From: Pelagibacteraceae bacterium AG-426-M19
GTDB lineage: Bacteria > Pseudomonadota > Alphaproteobacteria > Pelagibacterales > Pelagibacteraceae
Length of the DNA: 64,000 nucleotides
Direction: 5' to 3'
NCBI GenBank assembly: GCA_003210025.1
Contig: QCNW01000001.1
Location: 124,001-188,000 of the forward strand
Translations under genes and position numbers: made by a program
Shown here: positions 8,949 to 16,673 of the stretch, in pieces
How positions within the stretch are numbered: position 1 is the first letter of the stretch
Layout of the letters: every line of letters begins with the position of its first letter
The notes under the pieces: model-generated
The model's input: only the letters and a program-made list of their open reading frames with translations
What the model was told of the DNA's origin: nothing
The model's database searches: none

Positions 8949-10095
8949 AGCCAGTAACAAAATTTTTAGCATTGAAGATGCAAAAAAACTATCGAAGAAA
9001 AGATTACCAAGGCTAGTTTATGATTTTATTGATGGTGCATCAGGAGATGAAAAATTATCAGAAATTAATAGTTTTGCTTTAGATCAAATACGTCTTGAAC
9101 CAAGAGTTCTCAGAAATATAGAGGAAAGAAAACTAAAAAAAAATATTCTTGGATTTAACTATGATTATCCTTTTGGTTTTGCCCCAATGGGCATGACAAA
9201 TCTTTCATGGCCAGGCGCAGACTCTATGCTGGCAAAAGAGAGTGCAAGAAATAATATACCAACTTGTGTATCGATGGCTTCAACAACTACCTTAGAAAAA
9301 ATGTATGAGCTTTCAGAAGGTCATTCATGGCTTCAACTTTATATTTTTCAGGATGAAGCTTTTGTCATGGAATTGCTCGATAGAGCAGAAAAAACTGGTT
9401 ATGAAGTTGCTATACTTACTGTTGATGTTCCAGTTTTATCTAGGAGAACTAGAGATGATAAAAATGGATTTTCATATCCGTTTAAAATTGGACCTAAACA
9501 ATTTTTTGATTTTGCAACTCATCCAGTTTGGTCAATATCTACATTGCTTAATGGAATACCAAAGCCAATGAATTACGAGACTTCAAAAAGTGGAAAAGGT
9601 ATTTTTAAAAGAAAAGAAAGTAGAGGAAAAACAGATTGGGAAACTTTAAAAAGAGTAAGAAATAAATGGAAAGGCAAATTAATTGTAAAAGGCGTTATGT
9701 CATCAGATGATGCAGTTAAAATTAAAGAAATGGGTGCGGATGCTATCCAAGTTTCAAATCATGGAGGTAGACAATTAGATAGTGCCTCAGCAGCAATAAA
9801 TATTTTACCTTTTATTAGAGAAGCAGTTGGGAATAATTTTCCAATTATATTTGATAGTGGAATAAGAAGTGGGAGCGATATTGTAAGATCATTAGCTTTA
9901 GGAGCAGATTTTTCAATGATTGGAAGACCTGTAATGTATGCAATGGGAGCTGATGGAGCTAGCGGGCTAAGAAGAATAGTAGACATAATTAAAGAAGAAA
10001 CTAGCACAACACTAGGTTTGGTTGGATTAAATGATATTAATGAAGTTTCTTCTGATATAATTGAACAGAAACTTTTTATGAATACAACTTACTGA
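8935..10095 (+). CDS. FMN-dependent alpha-hydroxy-acid oxidase/dehydrogenase
   Basis: Oxidises an L-2-hydroxy acid to the 2-oxo acid (lactate dehydrogenase LldD, glycolate oxidase, mandelate dehydrogenase family), 386 residues. Visible signatures are FGFAPMGMTNLSWPGAD, SWLQLYIF, AILTVDVPVLSRRTRD and the FMN/catalytic motif SNHGGRQLD (His276, Arg279), then FDSGIRSGSDIVRSLALGADFSMIGRP. The N-terminal region reads VYDFIDGASGDE where many relatives have a Tyr that contacts the substrate carboxylate (DYIDGG or DYYASG); here it appears to be Phe, so substrate binding may differ. It starts inside the peptidase-like gene (14-base overlap) and is followed by a ThDP enzyme after one base. This hydroxyacid-oxidase plus ThDP-enzyme pair recalls the mandelate dehydrogenase/benzoylformate decarboxylase arrangement. 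Confidence 0.9.
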   Translation: MDNIKASNKIFSIEDAKKLSKKRLPRLVYDFIDGASGDEKLSEINSFALDQIRLEPRVLRNIEERKLKKNILGFNYDYPFGFAPMGMTNLSWPGADSMLAKESARNNIPTCVSMASTTTLEKMYELSEGHSWLQLYIFQDEAFVMELLDRAEKTGYEVAILTVDVPVLSRRTRDDKNGFSYPFKIGPKQFFDFATHPVWSISTLLNGIPKPMNYETSKSGKGIFKRKESRGKTDWETLKRVRNKWKGKLIVKGVMSSDDAVKIKEMGADAIQVSNHGGRQLDSASAAINILPFIREAVGNNFPIIFDSGIRSGSDIVRSLALGADFSMIGRPVMYAMGADGASGLRRIVDIIKEETSTTLGLVGLNDINEVSSDIIEQKLFMNTTY

Positions 10096-10096
10096 T

Positions 10097-11836
10097 ATGG
10101 AAAAAAAAATAAGAGGCGGAGCATTAATTGCAAGAGCATTAAAAGATAAAGGTATCAATAAAGTTTTTACTCTATCTGGTGGGTTTTGTAATCCTGCAAT
10201 TGAAGGTTTCATGGAATGTCAAATTGATGTAGTTAATTGTCCTCATGAACAAATAGCTGGACACTTAGCAGATGGACACACAAGAATTACAAGAAAACCA
10301 TCTGTATGTTTAGTTGGGCCAGAAGGTTTTGCAAATGCAGTGCCATCCATGATGGAAGCATGGGGAGAAAGAACACCGATAATTTATATAACTGGATCAA
10401 GTAGTTTAAAACGACAAGGTTCTGGTGGCTTTAAAGAAATTGATGATGTTTCAATAGCTGCTCCTCTTACAAAATATAGTGCAAGCATTACAGATGGAGC
10501 AAGAATTAGAGAATTTGTTGATAAAGCTTACAGAATTGCAACGAATGGATATCCTGGAGCTGTTCATCTAAGTTTACCAGTAGATATAATGTTTTCTTCA
10601 TTTGAAGAAAATGTTGGACTGGAAGAAAGACCATTTTCACATAAAGCAAAGCCAGTTGCTAAGGCATGGCCAGATCCAAATGCTCTATCAAAAATACTTG
10701 AGCTAGCATGTAATGCAAAAAAACCTGTCATAATTGGAGGACATGGTGTTTGGTGGTCAAACTCAGAAAAAAATTTAGAGATTGCGGGTGAAAGTTTAAA
10801 TATTCCAGTTTTTAATGTGCCATACCATCAAAAACTTTTGGGAGAAGAAGCAAATGCATATATGGGTTTAGCAGATATTCACCAATATCCACCTTCAGAA
10901 TTTGCATTACAAAACTCAGACTTAGTTTTAATGATTGGTGCAAGGTTAGATAACCAAATGAATTTTGGTAACCCTCCTTTCATTCCAAAAACAACAACTT
11001 TAGTTTGTATTAACGGATCCCATGAAGAAATTGAGTTTAATAGAGCTGCTGATCATAACCTTTTATGTGATCCAGGAGTATTTTTGGACACTCTATGCAA
11101 TCTAAAGAAAAATAATAAATGGAATTTAGGAAATAGTTGGTTTCAAGATAATAAAAATAGAAAAAAAGATTGGGTGGATAAATCTTTAAATGAATTAAAA
11201 ATTGAAGCTGATAAAGCCAAAAAAAATGGTGGAAAAATTCATCCTTTGCAATTAGCGTTAGATGTTCAAGACGCAATGGATGAGAAAGATTGGCTTGTAA
11301 TTGATGGAGGAAATACTCATTTCTGGTCGGAGATCGCAATAAATTTAGCAGGAGCTCAAGGAAAAAAATTGGGTGGAATTTTACATCCAGGCACATTTAG
11401 TATGCTGGGTGTTGGTGTATCATTTGCATTATCTGCAAAAAATAATAACCCTAAATCGAATGTAATTTTGATTAGTGGAGATGGTGCCTTTTTATCTGGA
11501 GGCATGTCTATAGAAACTGCATTTTTTGAAAAGAAACCAATCGTTGTTGTTATTGACAATAATGGTGGCTTAGCATCAATTGGTCAACAACAAGAAAGAT
11601 TATTTGAAAGCGGAAAAAGAGTTGCAACAGACTTTAGAGATATACCTTTCCACAGTATATTTGAAGGTTTTGGCGGTCATGGAGAATTAGTAACGAAAAG
11701 AGAAGAATTGGGTCCAGCACTAAAAAGAGCTATTGCAAGCGGTAAAACTGCTTGTGTAAATGTAAAAGCTAAACCAGTATTAAGTCCAATTGTTGCTGCT
11801 GTGGCTAGTAAGAGAGAGAAATCATCAATAGAGTAA
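10097..11836 (+). CDS. thiamine diphosphate-dependent enzyme, acetolactate synthase/2-oxoacid decarboxylase superfamily
   Basis: 579 residues with the three-domain ThDP fold. The N-terminal pyrimidine-binding domain carries HEQIAGHLADG with the cofactor-activating Glu51. A central domain contains KPVIIGGHGVWW. The C-terminal pyrophosphate-binding domain carries GDGAFLSGGMSIETA...VVVIDNN, the GDG-N(N) magnesium/ThDP motif. The family includes acetolactate synthase, benzoylformate decarboxylase, oxalyl-CoA decarboxylase and 2-hydroxyacyl-CoA lyase; sequence alone does not decide. No small regulatory subunit (IlvN) is adjacent, and placement directly behind a 2-hydroxyacid oxidase favours a 2-oxo-acid decarboxylase or carboligase in catabolism over valine/isoleucine synthesis. 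The expected product would be an aldehyde or a longer hydroxyketone. Confidence 0.87.
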   Translation: MEKKIRGGALIARALKDKGINKVFTLSGGFCNPAIEGFMECQIDVVNCPHEQIAGHLADGHTRITRKPSVCLVGPEGFANAVPSMMEAWGERTPIIYITGSSSLKRQGSGGFKEIDDVSIAAPLTKYSASITDGARIREFVDKAYRIATNGYPGAVHLSLPVDIMFSSFEENVGLEERPFSHKAKPVAKAWPDPNALSKILELACNAKKPVIIGGHGVWWSNSEKNLEIAGESLNIPVFNVPYHQKLLGEEANAYMGLADIHQYPPSEFALQNSDLVLMIGARLDNQMNFGNPPFIPKTTTLVCINGSHEEIEFNRAADHNLLCDPGVFLDTLCNLKKNNKWNLGNSWFQDNKNRKKDWVDKSLNELKIEADKAKKNGGKIHPLQLALDVQDAMDEKDWLVIDGGNTHFWSEIAINLAGAQGKKLGGILHPGTFSMLGVGVSFALSAKNNNPKSNVILISGDGAFLSGGMSIETAFFEKKPIVVVIDNNGGLASIGQQQERLFESGKRVATDFRDIPFHSIFEGFGGHGELVTKREELGPALKRAIASGKTACVNVKAKPVLSPIVAAVASKREKSSIE

Positions 11837-11837
11837 A

Positions 11838-12173
11838 ATGGCAAAATTTAGCTCACATTTATTGAATGGTTCTGATGGAAATCATGCAAGTAACGTCAAA
11901 GTAAAGATTTATCAAATACAATCCTCAAAATTAAAAAAACTTTTTTTGAATACAAAGACAGATGGAAATGGTAGGATTACACAGCATTTCAATCTTAGCA
12001 AAAAAGATTGTAAATGCGATTATGAAATGATTTGTGATATTAAAAAATATTTTAAAAAGAAAAAAATTGTGGGTGAAATAGTCATAAAATTTAAAATGAC
12101 CGATAATAAAAAAAATTATCACTTGCCAATAATAATTTCTCCTAACAGCTATACAGTTTGGTGGTCAAAATAA
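11838..12173 (+). CDS. transthyretin-like protein related to 5-hydroxyisourate hydrolase, divergent tail
   Basis: 111 residues. The N-terminal strand SSHLLNGSDGNHASNVKVKIY and the C-terminal YHLPIIISPNSYTVWW match the transthyretin/HIU hydrolase fold. The three polar residues of the hydrolase site are in place (His7, Arg46 in DGNGRIT, His95 in YHLP). The family-defining C-terminal YRGS is replaced by VWWSK, so either the active site or the substrate has changed. No urate-pathway genes (uricase, OHCU decarboxylase, xanthine dehydrogenase) are in the window. It lies one base after the ThDP gene and three bases before the DmdA-like gene, firmly inside the operon. It could hydrolyse a different cyclic amide or lactone-like intermediate; this is inference. 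Confidence 0.75.
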   Translation: MAKFSSHLLNGSDGNHASNVKVKIYQIQSSKLKKLFLNTKTDGNGRITQHFNLSKKDCKCDYEMICDIKKYFKKKKIVGEIVIKFKMTDNKKNYHLPIIISPNSYTVWWSK

Positions 12174-12176
12174 TAT

Positions 12177-13340
12177 ATGGCGTCGTTGATACAAAGCAAA
12201 ATTAGCACAAAACTAAATATGTCTAGGAGAATAAGAAGAACTCCTTACACTAAGAAAGTCGAAGAGTGTGGTGTAACTGATTTTACTGTTGTAAATCATA
12301 TGCTTTTACCAAAAAGATTTCAGAAATCTATTGAGGATGATTATTGGCATTTAAATGAACATGTTCAGCTATGGGATGTTTCTTGTCAAAGACAAGTTCA
12401 GATATCAGGTCCAGACGCTAGTTTATTGGTACAAAAAATGACGCCAAGATCATTAAAAAATATGGAGACTGGAAAATGTTTTTATATTCCTATGATTGAT
12501 GAAAATGCTGGAATGATAAATGATCCAGTGTTGTTAAAGTTAGATGATGATATGTTTTGGATTTCAATAGCAGACTCTGATGTATTGCTTTGGGCAAAAG
12601 GTATTGCAGTTGGTTTAAATTTAAATGTAAACATAACAGAACCAGATGTATATCCTCTTGCAGTACAAGGTCCAAAGTCTGAAGATTTGATGGCATCAAT
12701 ATTCGGAGAAGATATTAGAAAATTAAAATTTTTTAATTTTAGAATATTTGATTTTTTAGGAACTAAACAAGTTATTGCGAGATCGGGGTATAGCAAACAA
12801 GATGGATTTGAGATTTATTTTAAATGCTTTGAAGATTACTTTGACAAAAATGAAATGGGAGAAAAAATTTGGGATATAATATGGAAAGCGGGGAAAGAAT
12901 TTAATATTGCTCCAGGATGCCCAAATTTAATTGACAGAATAGAAGCAGGATTAATGTCATATGGAAATGATTTTACAAAAGAAAATAATCCAATTGAATG
13001 TAACTTAGAAAAATATTGTAGTGACAAAAGCGATCACGATTTCATTGGAAAAAATGCTTTAGATAATATTAAGAAACAAGGTGTAAAACAAAAATTAAAA
13101 GGTGTATTATTTGAAGGTGTAGATTGTCCTCCATGTTCAATTCCTTTTCCACTTTATTCAAAAGATAAGAAATTAATTGGTAAAATTACTTCAGGGATTT
13201 ATTCTCCAAAATTCAAAAAAAATATTGGTTTATCAATGATTTTAAATGAATTTTGTGAAATAGGGTCAGAAGTTTTAGTGCACACTCCGGATAATAAATT
13301 AAGAAAAGGAATTGTGTCCTCTTTACCATTTTCAAAATAA
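12177..13340 (+). CDS. dmdA: DmdA-like dimethylsulfoniopropionate demethylase family protein
   Basis: DmdA moves a methyl group from dimethylsulfoniopropionate to tetrahydrofolate, giving methylmercaptopropionate and 5-methyl-THF. The 387-residue product matches what I remember of DmdA along its whole length: SRRIRRTPYTKKVEECGV (16-33), VNHMLLPKRF, HVQLWDVSCQRQVQISGPDA, DENAGMINDPVLLKL, LAVQGPKSEDLM, ARSGYSKQDGFEIY and the hallmark SYGNDFTKENNPIECNLEKY (from 261). Characterised enzymes have GWSKQ where this has GYSKQ (Tyr205), and the N terminus is about 14 residues longer; Met15 is an alternative start at 12219. Two members of the family in one operon with hydroxyacid oxidation suggests this one may use DMSP or a related sulfonium or methylated compound. 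dmdB-D genes are not visible here. Confidence 0.8.
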   Translation: MASLIQSKISTKLNMSRRIRRTPYTKKVEECGVTDFTVVNHMLLPKRFQKSIEDDYWHLNEHVQLWDVSCQRQVQISGPDASLLVQKMTPRSLKNMETGKCFYIPMIDENAGMINDPVLLKLDDDMFWISIADSDVLLWAKGIAVGLNLNVNITEPDVYPLAVQGPKSEDLMASIFGEDIRKLKFFNFRIFDFLGTKQVIARSGYSKQDGFEIYFKCFEDYFDKNEMGEKIWDIIWKAGKEFNIAPGCPNLIDRIEAGLMSYGNDFTKENNPIECNLEKYCSDKSDHDFIGKNALDNIKKQGVKQKLKGVLFEGVDCPPCSIPFPLYSKDKKLIGKITSGIYSPKFKKNIGLSMILNEFCEIGSEVLVHTPDNKLRKGIVSSLPFSK

Positions 13341-13363
13341 TAATTAGTGGTTATAAGTCTTAT

Positions 13364-14488
13364 ATGAAAAGAGCAGTTATAGCAGGGTATTCAAGATCAC
13401 CTTTTACAATGGCTAGAAAAGGTGAATTAATTGACGTTAAGCCTGTAAATATGTTTGCCGAGGTTGTTAAAAATCTTGTATCTAAAACAAAAGTAAATCC
13501 CGCTGATATTGAAGATATTGTTGTAGGTTGCGCATTTCAAGTTGGAGAGCAAAGTTTTAATATTGGGAAACTCACAACATTTTTATCTGGAATGGAAATA
13601 CATACATCTGGAATGACCGTTGATAGATGGTGTGGATCATCTATGGAAGCTATTCATGTTGCAGCCGGTAAAATAGCAATGGGTGCAGGAAAAGTTTTCG
13701 TATGTGGGGGTGTTGAAAGTATGACCAGAGTTACAACTGGCTTTGAACCAATACCTTATCCTTACACAGATAAAGAAAATCCAAATGTTTATTTTTCAAT
13801 GGGAATAACTGCTGAAAATGTTGCCAAGAGATATAAAATTTCAAGAACTGAGCAACAAGAGTTTGCAATTCAAAGTCATCAAAAAGCCAATGAAGCTGAA
13901 GTTAATGGTAAATTTAAAAATGAAATTGTTGAAATTGCTGGCTGCGCAAAAGATGGAAACATACGTCCAAAAAGTAATCAGGAAACTTTAGATGGACTAA
14001 AACTTGCATTTGATCAAGAAGGAACTGTAACTGCTGCAACATCATCACCTCTTACCGATGGAGCAGCAGCAACATTGATATGTGAAGAAAGCTATGCAAA
14101 AGAAAATGGTTTAGAAATTTTAGCTAGAATTGTTGCAACTGGGGTTAAAGGATGTGAGCCTGATGTAATGGGACTTGGACCTATAGGAGCAACTAAAAAA
14201 GCATTAGAGAGAGCAAATTTATCAATTGATGATATTGATATTGTAGAAATCAATGAAGCTTTTGCATCTCAATCAATAGCATGCTTAAAAGACCTTGGTA
14301 TCGATCAGAAGAAAGCTAATTTAGATGGAGGAGCCTTGGCACTTGGTCATCCTCTAGGAGCAACAGGAGCTAGAATTACTGGCAAAGCTGCAGATTTGCT
14401 TAGACGTGAAAATAAGAAGTATGCTTTATCTACTCAATGTATTGGTTTAGGCATGGGTATTGCGACAGTAATCGAGTCAGTTAATTAA
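13364..14488 (+). CDS. thiolase (acetyl-CoA acetyltransferase family)
   Basis: Condenses or cleaves beta-ketoacyl-CoA, 374 residues, homotetramer in relatives. The nucleophile is Cys90 in VDRWCGSSMEAIH. Further motifs are NEAFASQ, GGALALGHPLGATGAR and the second active-site Cys in STQCIGLGMG. It is slightly shorter than the usual 390-400 residues because the loop region before GTVTAATSSPLTDGAAA is compact. It lies 23 bases after the DmdA-like gene, the widest gap in the operon, and closes it; the next gene is convergent and directly abuts. In this context it could release acetyl-CoA from the carbon skeleton left after demethylation. Confidence 0.9.
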   Translation: MKRAVIAGYSRSPFTMARKGELIDVKPVNMFAEVVKNLVSKTKVNPADIEDIVVGCAFQVGEQSFNIGKLTTFLSGMEIHTSGMTVDRWCGSSMEAIHVAAGKIAMGAGKVFVCGGVESMTRVTTGFEPIPYPYTDKENPNVYFSMGITAENVAKRYKISRTEQQEFAIQSHQKANEAEVNGKFKNEIVEIAGCAKDGNIRPKSNQETLDGLKLAFDQEGTVTAATSSPLTDGAAATLICEESYAKENGLEILARIVATGVKGCEPDVMGLGPIGATKKALERANLSIDDIDIVEINEAFASQSIACLKDLGIDQKKANLDGGALALGHPLGATGARITGKAADLLRRENKKYALSTQCIGLGMGIATVIESVN

Positions 14489-15343
14489 TTATCTATTAAT
14501 TCCTCTTAAACGTTCTGATCTTCTCCTCAATAACTCTGCACTAATCAATATTAAGGTTGATAAAACGATTAAACATGTAGCAACTGCTAGAATTGTAGGA
14601 CTTAATTGTTCTCTTAAACCTGTCCACATTTGAATTGGAATAGTTGTATTTTCAAGACCCGCTAGAAATAAAACAACTACAACTTCATCAAAAGAAGTTA
14701 CGAAAGCAAACAAACCTCCTGAAATTACACCAGGTAAAATTAAGGGAAGTGTTACTTTCATAAATGTATTTACTGGATTGCTGCCTAAACTAGCTGCTGC
14801 TCTCGTTACACTATGATCGAAACCTGATAATGTTGCAGTAACTGTTATTACAACGAAAGGTGTTCCTAAAATTATATGAGCTAATACTATTCCTGTATGA
14901 GTTGCCGCTAAACCTGCTTTTGCCATAAAAAAGAATATTGCAACACCTGATATAATAAGTGGAACTATCATTGGTGAAATCAAAGTTGCCATTATTATTC
15001 CTTTAAAAGGCATGTGTCTACTGCTCAATCCTAATGCAGCAACCGTTCCTAAAATTACCGAACCTAAAGTTGCAAATATAGCAATAATAAAACTATTCTT
15101 TGCAGCAAGCCCCCATGGGTTTTTTGTACCGTAAACCATATCTTTGTACCATCTTAAGGAAAAAGCATCTGGGTCTAAATTCTTCATTCCTTCTGAAAAA
15201 ACAAGAAACTCTTCTGCATTAAATGATAATGGAAATATTACAAACAAAGGTGCTATTAAAAAAATAAAAACAAAAGTACATATTGCAATGTAAAAGTAGT
15301 GCCAAATTCTATATCTAGTTTCTGTATACTTTGGTAATGCCAT
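14489..15343 (-). CDS. spermidine/putrescine-type ABC permease, PotC-like
   Basis: Inner-membrane permease, 284 residues and about six membrane helices. The N-terminal helix is IAICTFVFIFLIAPLFVIFPLSF, and the cytoplasmic EAA loop reads TRAAASLGSNPVNTFMKVTLPL, typical of PotC/PotI. It is the last gene of the minus-strand cluster eutA-doeA-potA-SBP-potB-potC, one base after the PotB-like gene. The stop abuts that of the convergent thiolase gene. The transported compound is not necessarily a polyamine. Confidence 0.9.
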   Translation of the reverse strand: MALPKYTETRYRIWHYFYIAICTFVFIFLIAPLFVIFPLSFNAEEFLVFSEGMKNLDPDAFSLRWYKDMVYGTKNPWGLAAKNSFIIAIFATLGSVILGTVAALGLSSRHMPFKGIIMATLISPMIVPLIISGVAIFFFMAKAGLAATHTGIVLAHIILGTPFVVITVTATLSGFDHSVTRAAASLGSNPVNTFMKVTLPLILPGVISGGLFAFVTSFDEVVVVLFLAGLENTTIPIQMWTGLREQLSPTILAVATCLIVLSTLILISAELLRRRSERLRGINR

Positions 15344-15344
15344 A

Positions 15345-16607
15345 CTAACCTAACTTAATATTATCAACTCCAACTAATTTATTATAAAGCCAATAGATAA
15401 CCAAAACTCCTCCGAGCAACATAAGCCCCATCGCTGAAGCAAAACTCCAATCTAAAGTAGTTTTCATATGATATGCAATTTGGTTACTTATTAAAGTTCC
15501 TGATGCTCCCCCAACTAATGCAGGTGTAATGTAATATCCTATTGCTAAAATAAAAACTAAAAGACAACCTGCCCCAATTCCTGGAATTGTTAATGGAAAA
15601 TATACTTTCCAAAAAGCTATAAAAGGTGTTCCACCAAGAGATTTGCCTGCTCTCATTAAACTTGGCGAGATAGTTTTCATTACGCTGTAGAGTGGTAAAA
15701 CCATAAATGGTAATAAAATCTGTGTCATTGCAACATAAGTTCCAACTTTATTGTACATCATTTCTGGCCTATTATCGTCTGATACAAGGCCAATCATTAC
15801 AAAGAAATCATTAACTACTCCTTGCTGTTGAAGTAAAATCATCCAACTAGCTGTTCTAACTAATAATGATGTCCAAAATGGAAGAAGAACGCAAATCATT
15901 AATAAATTACTGTACTTCATTGGGAGTGTTGCTAGTAAATGGGCTATTGGGTAACCCATTAAAAAACAAAAAACAGTAACAAAGAAAGCAACCTCTACGG
16001 TTCTCAACCATAAAATTCTATGTATTCTTCTGTCCTCACTAACTTGAGTAATTTTATTATCTTCATTCAAATACATATCCATAGCTTTTAAATATTTAGC
16101 TGAGGTATAAGGAGGTGCAGTTCTCTTAATTGCTTGCCAGTATTCTACATTTCTCCATCTCTTATGAACTTTCATTATTTGTTCTTTAATACTTTGTGTC
16201 TCATCAATTTTATTTCTTTTTACTTGTCTGAATAATTTTTTTGTAATGGTGTTAAACCCATTTTTTTCTTTATTAAGTCTTTGAGCTAATTTTCCATGTT
16301 CTTTTTTATCAACAAGAATTTTAAAATCAGATAAAAAAGAGGCAAATACTTCTTCGGATGGAAGATCTTTACCATCCCATGTTTCCATGGACTTAAATGT
16401 TTTTGGAAGCATGTTTGTAATCATTTTATCATCAATACTTCTTGTAAACATTTCTCCAATTGGAAAAATATAAGTGATAATCAAAAATAATAATAAAGGA
16501 GCTACAAGTAAAAATGCTTTAATTTTGTTTTTTCTTTCAGCTTTTTTTAAGCTTATCTCTAAGGGAATTCCGTCAGTTGTAAGTATTTGTTTTGTTTCGC
16601 TGCTCAT
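15345..16607 (-). CDS. spermidine/putrescine-type ABC permease, PotB-like, with long insertion
   Basis: Inner-membrane permease. The C-terminal 220 residues are a normal PotB core with the EAA loop RAGKSLGGTPFIAFWKVYFPL. At 420 residues it is about 130 longer than E. coli PotB: a charged, helix-rich stretch (about 60-195, rich in Lys/Glu/Arg) is inserted after the first membrane helix and should face the periplasm. Similar long forms occur in marine alphaproteobacteria as far as I recall. It follows the hairpin after the binding-protein gene and precedes PotC by one base. Confidence 0.88.
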   Translation of the reverse strand: MSSETKQILTTDGIPLEISLKKAERKNKIKAFLLVAPLLLFLIITYIFPIGEMFTRSIDDKMITNMLPKTFKSMETWDGKDLPSEEVFASFLSDFKILVDKKEHGKLAQRLNKEKNGFNTITKKLFRQVKRNKIDETQSIKEQIMKVHKRWRNVEYWQAIKRTAPPYTSAKYLKAMDMYLNEDNKITQVSEDRRIHRILWLRTVEVAFFVTVFCFLMGYPIAHLLATLPMKYSNLLMICVLLPFWTSLLVRTASWMILLQQQGVVNDFFVMIGLVSDDNRPEMMYNKVGTYVAMTQILLPFMVLPLYSVMKTISPSLMRAGKSLGGTPFIAFWKVYFPLTIPGIGAGCLLVFILAIGYYITPALVGGASGTLISNQIAYHMKTTLDWSFASAMGLMLLGGVLVIYWLYNKLVGVDNIKLG

Positions 16608-16615
16608 AAATAAAA

Positions 16616-16638
16616 AGGGCGACTTAAAAAGTCGCCCT
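16616..16638 (-). terminator. hairpin terminator/attenuator after the Pot-type binding-protein gene
   Basis: Inverted repeat AGGGCGAC / GTCGCCCT (8 bp, 7-base loop) with a T-rich tail (TTTTTATTT) on the minus strand. It lies between the binding-protein gene and the PotB-like permease gene, in the same position as the hairpin at 5381. Confidence 0.85.
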
Positions 16639-16673
16639 ATATATATTATATTATTCTAGTCTTTTATACTCTT

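Noticed and set aside
11037-11396. 119-codon open frame on the minus strand inside the ThDP enzyme gene
   Set aside because: Low-complexity Leu/Phe/Tyr/His composition, no ribosome site, and it lies entirely antisense to a gene with clear family motifs.
10097-11836. Calling the ThDP gene acetolactate synthase (ilvB)
   Set aside because: No small subunit follows, and the catabolic neighbours and variant motifs make a broader ThDP-enzyme call safer.
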